DNA of 7,922 nt from JBFFXF01 sp041569895 (GTDB taxonomy: Bacteria > Planctomycetota > UBA8108 > JACQVS01): positions 1 through 7,922 of the forward strand of contig JBFFXF010000320.1 in the NCBI GenBank assembly GCA_041569895.1, in the 5' to 3' direction. Under the pieces are notes generated by a model, which did not search any database, had not been told where the DNA came from, and saw nothing but the letters and a program-made list of their open reading frames with translations. Position 1 is the stretch's first letter. The number at the start of each line of letters is the position of its first letter. The position numbers and the translations under genes are program-made. This document shows positions 5,731-7,922 of this stretch, piece by piece.

Positions 5731-5858
5731 CTCGGATCTCGGATCTCGGATCTCGGAATCGGAATCGGAAGTCGGAATCGGAGTCGGAGTCGGAGGACCG
5801 TGACCGTGGACCGTGACCGTGACCGTGACCGTGGACCGTGACCGTGGACCGTGACCGG
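5731..5858. repeat. chain of three short tandem repeats (CTCGGAT, TCGGAA/G, GACCGT/G)
   Basis: Three arrays abut without a gap. CTCGGAT occurs three times plus a partial (5731-5757). TCGGAA or TCGGAG then occurs in seven units (5753-5795), the third with an extra G. GACCGT or GACCGTG follows in nine units plus a degenerate tenth, GACCGG (5796-5858). The first two overlap at a shared TCGGA core, so the period slips from 7 to 6. The last array ends 2 bases before the dctM stop codon, so any transcript passing dctM would include it. The GACCGT type also appears at 1-27. Confidence 0.93.
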
Positions 5859-5860
5859 AT

Positions 5861-7114
5861 TCAGCGGACCAGGAACAGACTCAGCGCCGGGACAAAGGTC
5901 AGCACGGCGAGGACGATCAGCAGGAGGATGATGAAGGGCAGGCACGCCCAGTAGACGCGGAGGATCGGTTTCTCGAAGCGGACGCTGGCGATGAAGAGGT
6001 TGATGCCGACGGGCGGCGTCGCGTAGCCGATGCCCATGTTGACCAGGAAGACGATGCCGAGGTGGACGGGGTCGACCGCGAACTCCTCGGCGATCGGGAT
6101 CATCAGCGGGACGATGAGCACGATCGCGGCGTAGATGTCGATCATGCAGCCGACCAGCAGGAGGAACACGTTCAGCGACACGAGAAACGCGTACTTGTTC
6201 GTCATGTACTGCGTCACGGAGTCGAAGAGCTTGCGGGGGATCTCGTTGTCGATGACGAAGTTGGTCACCGCCATCGTCATGCCGAGGATGATCAGGATAC
6301 CGCCGACGAGCACCGCGCTGTCGCGCGCGACGGCGCCGAGGTCGCGGAGGCGGAGGTCGCGGTACACGAACACCTCGACGACGACGATGTACGCGGCGCC
6401 GACGACAGCTGCCTCGCTCACCGTGAAGAAGCCGGTGTAGATGCCGAGGATCAGCACCACCGGCAGCGGGACCTCCCACGCCGCCTCGCGGAGGGCGAGG
6501 CCGAGCTCCTTCCACGAGAAGGGCTGCCGCGGCGACGAGAGCCGCCCCGTGCGCAGCGCCGCGTAGGTCGAGAGCACGACGACGATCAGCAGCCCGGGGA
6601 TCAGCCCGGCCAGGAAGAGATCCTCCACCGGCGCTCTCGAGACCACGCCGTAGAGGATCACCGCGAGGCTCGGCGGGAAGAGGAGGCCGAGGCTTCCCCC
6701 CGTCGTCACCAGGCCGAGGCGGAAGTGCTCGCCGACCCCTTCGCGCTCGAGCGCCACCATCAGCAGGCCGCCGAGCGCCACGATGGTGACGCCGGACGCG
6801 CCGGTGACCGCCGTGACCATGGTGGACGCGCAGATGGCGACGATCGACAGACCGCCCGGCATCCACCCGAGGAGCGCGTTGGCGACGCGCAGCAGCCGAT
6901 TCGGCGCGCGGCTCGCCGCCAGGACGTACCCGCCGAAGGCGAAGAGCGGCAAACTGGGGAGCACCTGCATCTCGCTGATCTGATAGAAGGTGATCATGAT
7001 CGAGCTCAGGGGCATCTCCGCGTCGAGGTAGCTCGCGAGCGCGATGGCGCCCATCACCGCGAAGAGCGGCACCCCGGCGAGCGCGAGGATGATCGCCACG
7101 ACGCGGCCGATCAT
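5861..7114 (-). CDS. dctM: TRAP transporter large permease (DctM family)
   Basis: A 417-residue polytopic inner-membrane protein, the transport channel of a TRAP importer driven by an ion gradient. Family hallmarks appear in order: LPSLPLFAFGGYVLA (52-66), STMVTAVTGASGVTIVALGG (97-116), GSLGLLFPPS (140-149) with the following ILYGVVS, and near the C-terminus GYATPPVGINLF (363-374). Long hydrophobic segments fill the rest, as expected for about a dozen helices; the length matches the usual 420-430. I choose the ATG at 7114, not the upstream start at 7153. It overlaps the dctQ stop as ATGA and has AGGAG 8 bases upstream. The 'GASGVTIVALGGLL' and 'LFPPSLAVILYGVVS' wording belongs, as I recall, to a DctM subgroup that differs from the C4-dicarboxylate prototype, so the substrate should not be assumed. 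The gene ends the operon and its stop codon abuts a tandem repeat. Confidence 0.95.
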   Translation of the reverse strand: MIGRVVAIILALAGVPLFAVMGAIALASYLDAEMPLSSIMITFYQISEMQVLPSLPLFAFGGYVLAASRAPNRLLRVANALLGWMPGGLSIVAICASTMVTAVTGASGVTIVALGGLLMVALEREGVGEHFRLGLVTTGGSLGLLFPPSLAVILYGVVSRAPVEDLFLAGLIPGLLIVVVLSTYAALRTGRLSSPRQPFSWKELGLALREAAWEVPLPVVLILGIYTGFFTVSEAAVVGAAYIVVVEVFVYRDLRLRDLGAVARDSAVLVGGILIILGMTMAVTNFVIDNEIPRKLFDSVTQYMTNKYAFLVSLNVFLLLVGCMIDIYAAIVLIVPLMIPIAEEFAVDPVHLGIVFLVNMGIGYATPPVGINLFIASVRFEKPILRVYWACLPFIILLLIVLAVLTFVPALSLFLVR

Positions 7115-7650
7115 GGTTCCGGCTCCTGCCCGCCCCGGGCGAAGGCGGACCATCCGTCCGCGGCCGCCGCGATCAGCAGCCTGAGCGCGAGGATGGCGAG
7201 GCCGACCGGCAGGACCGCCGGCAGCCAGCGGGTCTCCACGCCGGGGAACGCCTCCGCCCTCGAGCCGAACTCGAGCTCATCGCGCAGGAACGCGACTGCG
7301 ACCGGCACGAGCACCACGCAGACCGCGGCGGCGAAGAGGTACCCGCCGGCCCGGAAGGCGAGGCGCGTTCGCGGGCCGAAGTAGTGGCTCACGGCGTCGA
7401 TGCAGATGTGCTTGCGATCGCGCGTCGCCGCGCCGGCGCCGAAGAGCGCCAGCCACAGGATGAGGTGCTGCGAGAGCGCGCTCGTCCACGGCACCGGGGG
7501 GAGCCCGGTGAAACGGCAGACGATCGGGATGAGACCGAGCGCCAGCAGGCCGACGAGGACGGCGAGGAAGAACGCCCGCTCGATCGCCAGCACGACGCGG
7601 AGCGCGCTCGACACGATGCCGGTTCGGGGCCCGGTCCCCGGAGAGCTCAT
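7111..7650 (-). CDS. dctQ: TRAP transporter small permease (DctQ family)
   Basis: A 179-residue inner-membrane protein with four hydrophobic helices at about 26-44, 60-75, 101-121 and 143-163, the DctQ layout. Sequence support comes from helix 2 and the loop after it: a conserved Trp (W55), then LWLALFGAGAATRDRKHICIDAV, which follows the family pattern of an aromatic/small-residue helix ending in R-x-x-x-H-I-x-(V/I)-D. It pairs with the large permease to form the membrane unit and receives the loaded binding protein. The start at 7650 overlaps the dctP stop (ATGA) and the stop overlaps the dctM start in the same way, so translation of all three is probably coupled; no strong independent ribosome-binding site is seen. 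Small permeases are poorly conserved, so neighbours contribute to this call. Confidence 0.92.
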   Translation of the reverse strand: MSSPGTGPRTGIVSSALRVVLAIERAFFLAVLVGLLALGLIPIVCRFTGLPPVPWTSALSQHLILWLALFGAGAATRDRKHICIDAVSHYFGPRTRLAFRAGGYLFAAAVCVVLVPVAVAFLRDELEFGSRAEAFPGVETRWLPAVLPVGLAILALRLLIAAAADGWSAFARGGQEPEP

Positions 7651-7922
7651 CCTGTTCTGGGGTCCCGGCGGTATGCCTCGAGGATGCCACGCACGCGCTC
7701 GAGGATCTCTTTCGAGAAGGACTTGCCGGCGAGGTCATCGCGCACCTTCCTCGTCGCCGCCGTGAACCGGCGCCGGCTCTCCTCGTCGACCTTCGCGATC
7801 TTCATGCCGGCGCGCTCCAGCACGGCGAGCGCCTCGGCGTTCTGGCGGCGGATGGTGCGGTTGAGCTCCGTGACGTGCCGCTCGACCACCTCGCGGAACT
7901 TCTTCTGCAGGTCCTCCGGCAA
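7647..7922 (-). CDS. dctP: TRAP transporter substrate-binding protein, C-terminal part (DctP family, cut by window edge)
   Basis: Only the last 91 residues are in the window; the gene continues to the right, and the TTG codon at the edge is internal, not a start. The fragment begins LPEDLQKKF and continues with a helical region ending in NAEALAVLERAGMKIAKVDEESRRRFTAATRKV. This is the typical DctP C-terminus (Lp.dlq, then ..L...G..v......F), where a long helix packs against both lobes of the periplasmic binding protein. The ligand-contacting residues, including the usual conserved Arg, are upstream of the window, so the solute cannot be inferred. The stop overlaps the dctQ start by 4 bases, placing it first among the three visible TRAP genes. 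The high charge and lack of hydrophobic segments agree with a soluble periplasmic protein. Confidence 0.88.
   Translation of the reverse strand: MPEDLQKKFREVVERHVTELNRTIRRQNAEALAVLERAGMKIAKVDEESRRRFTAATRKVRDDLAGKSFSKEILERVRGILEAYRRDPRTG

Larger units (their letters stand above)
5398..5860. other. 463-base repeat-rich intergenic region between dctM and the pentapeptide gene
   Basis: The left part (5398-5580) has ordinary composition. It contains the pentapeptide gene's ribosome-binding site (GGAGGAGAGG on the minus strand, 5404-5413) and presumably its promoter, which I cannot locate with confidence. The right part is repetitive: T-rich GTTTTTCGCG duplications (5608-5637), GCAGATTAC units (5672-5698), then a 128-base chain of short repeats to 5858. 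A 6-base inverted repeat (GCGGAA/TTCCGC, 5642-5655) has a 2-base loop. Plus- and minus-strand open frames across this region encode Arg/Ser/Asp/Asn-rich repeats (such as NLRNLR or DRDRDR) that derive from the DNA repeats, so I call no gene. Confidence 0.7.

Noticed and set aside
5529..5841. Short plus-strand open frames with SESESE / DRDRDR / QITQITQ translations
   Set aside because: They are direct translations of the tandem repeats, with no ribosome-binding site and no non-repeat domain.
5415..6866. Minus-strand open frame (483 codons) overlapping dctM in another frame
   Set aside because: Arg/Pro/Gly-rich out-of-frame translation of dctM that then runs through the tandem repeats; the dctM frame has all the family motifs.
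6062..7384. Long plus-strand open frame (440 codons) opposite dctM/dctQ
   Set aside because: Its His/Asp/Arg/Glu-rich translation is a mirror of membrane-protein codons on the other strand; no recognisable family.
102..7922. A new defence or other multi-gene system across the window
   Set aside because: Every gene except the pentapeptide and DUF454 singletons belongs to two well-known transporter classes. No nuclease, helicase, toxin-antitoxin pair, integrase or reverse transcriptase is visible.

Overview
The window is high-GC (roughly two-thirds G+C by eye) bacterial DNA with dense coding, and all eight genes I can support lie on the minus strand. The contents point to a diderm (Gram-negative) bacterium: an Mla/MCE lipid-transport operon with an outer-membrane-type lipoprotein, and a TRAP transporter. 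Short-period repeats fill the gaps between genes. From memory, this style of intergenic repeat is common in environmental Deltaproteobacteria/Myxococcota-like and candidate-phylum genomes, so that is my tentative placement. Nothing here fixes the taxon.

Read in the direction of transcription (right to left), the layout is as follows. (1) 7922-5861: a tripartite TRAP uptake operon, with the 3' end of dctP (cut by the window edge), then dctQ, then dctM, each joined to the next by a 4-base ATGA overlap. (2) 5860-5398: a 463-base gap whose part nearest dctM is a mosaic of short tandem repeats. (3) 5397-4651: a single pentapeptide-repeat protein gene whose stop codon lies inside a 15-base tandem repeat array. 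(4) 4650-4204: a 447-base gap with that array, a GC-rich stretch and small hairpins, probably including the leader of the next operon. (5) 4203-763: a four-gene MCE lipid-transport operon: permease with an N-terminal STAS domain (MlaB+MlaE-like), ATPase (MlaF-like), MCE protein (MlaD-like), and auxiliary lipoprotein (PqiC/ABC_trans_aux-like). (6) 762-588: a 175-base gap. (7) 587-102: a DUF454 (YbaN-like) membrane protein with a repeat-encoded N-terminal tail. (8) 101-1: repeat-rich intergenic sequence, including the same GACCGT-type repeat found after dctM.

Functionally, the MCE operon should move lipids between inner and outer membrane. The permease and ATPase form the engine, the MCE protein forms the periplasmic ring, and the lipoprotein probably acts on the outer-membrane side. 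No MlaC-type shuttle is encoded in the window. The TRAP system is a separate ion-gradient-driven importer of an unidentified, probably organic-acid-like, solute. The pentapeptide and DUF454 proteins have no demonstrable link to either.

I found no convincing new multi-gene system, defence locus, CRISPR array, RNA gene or intact mobile element. The most unusual content is the repeats: a 128-base chain of three different short tandem repeats abutting dctM, its relative at the left edge, and 15-base (frame-neutral) tandem repeats at the ends of both single-gene units.
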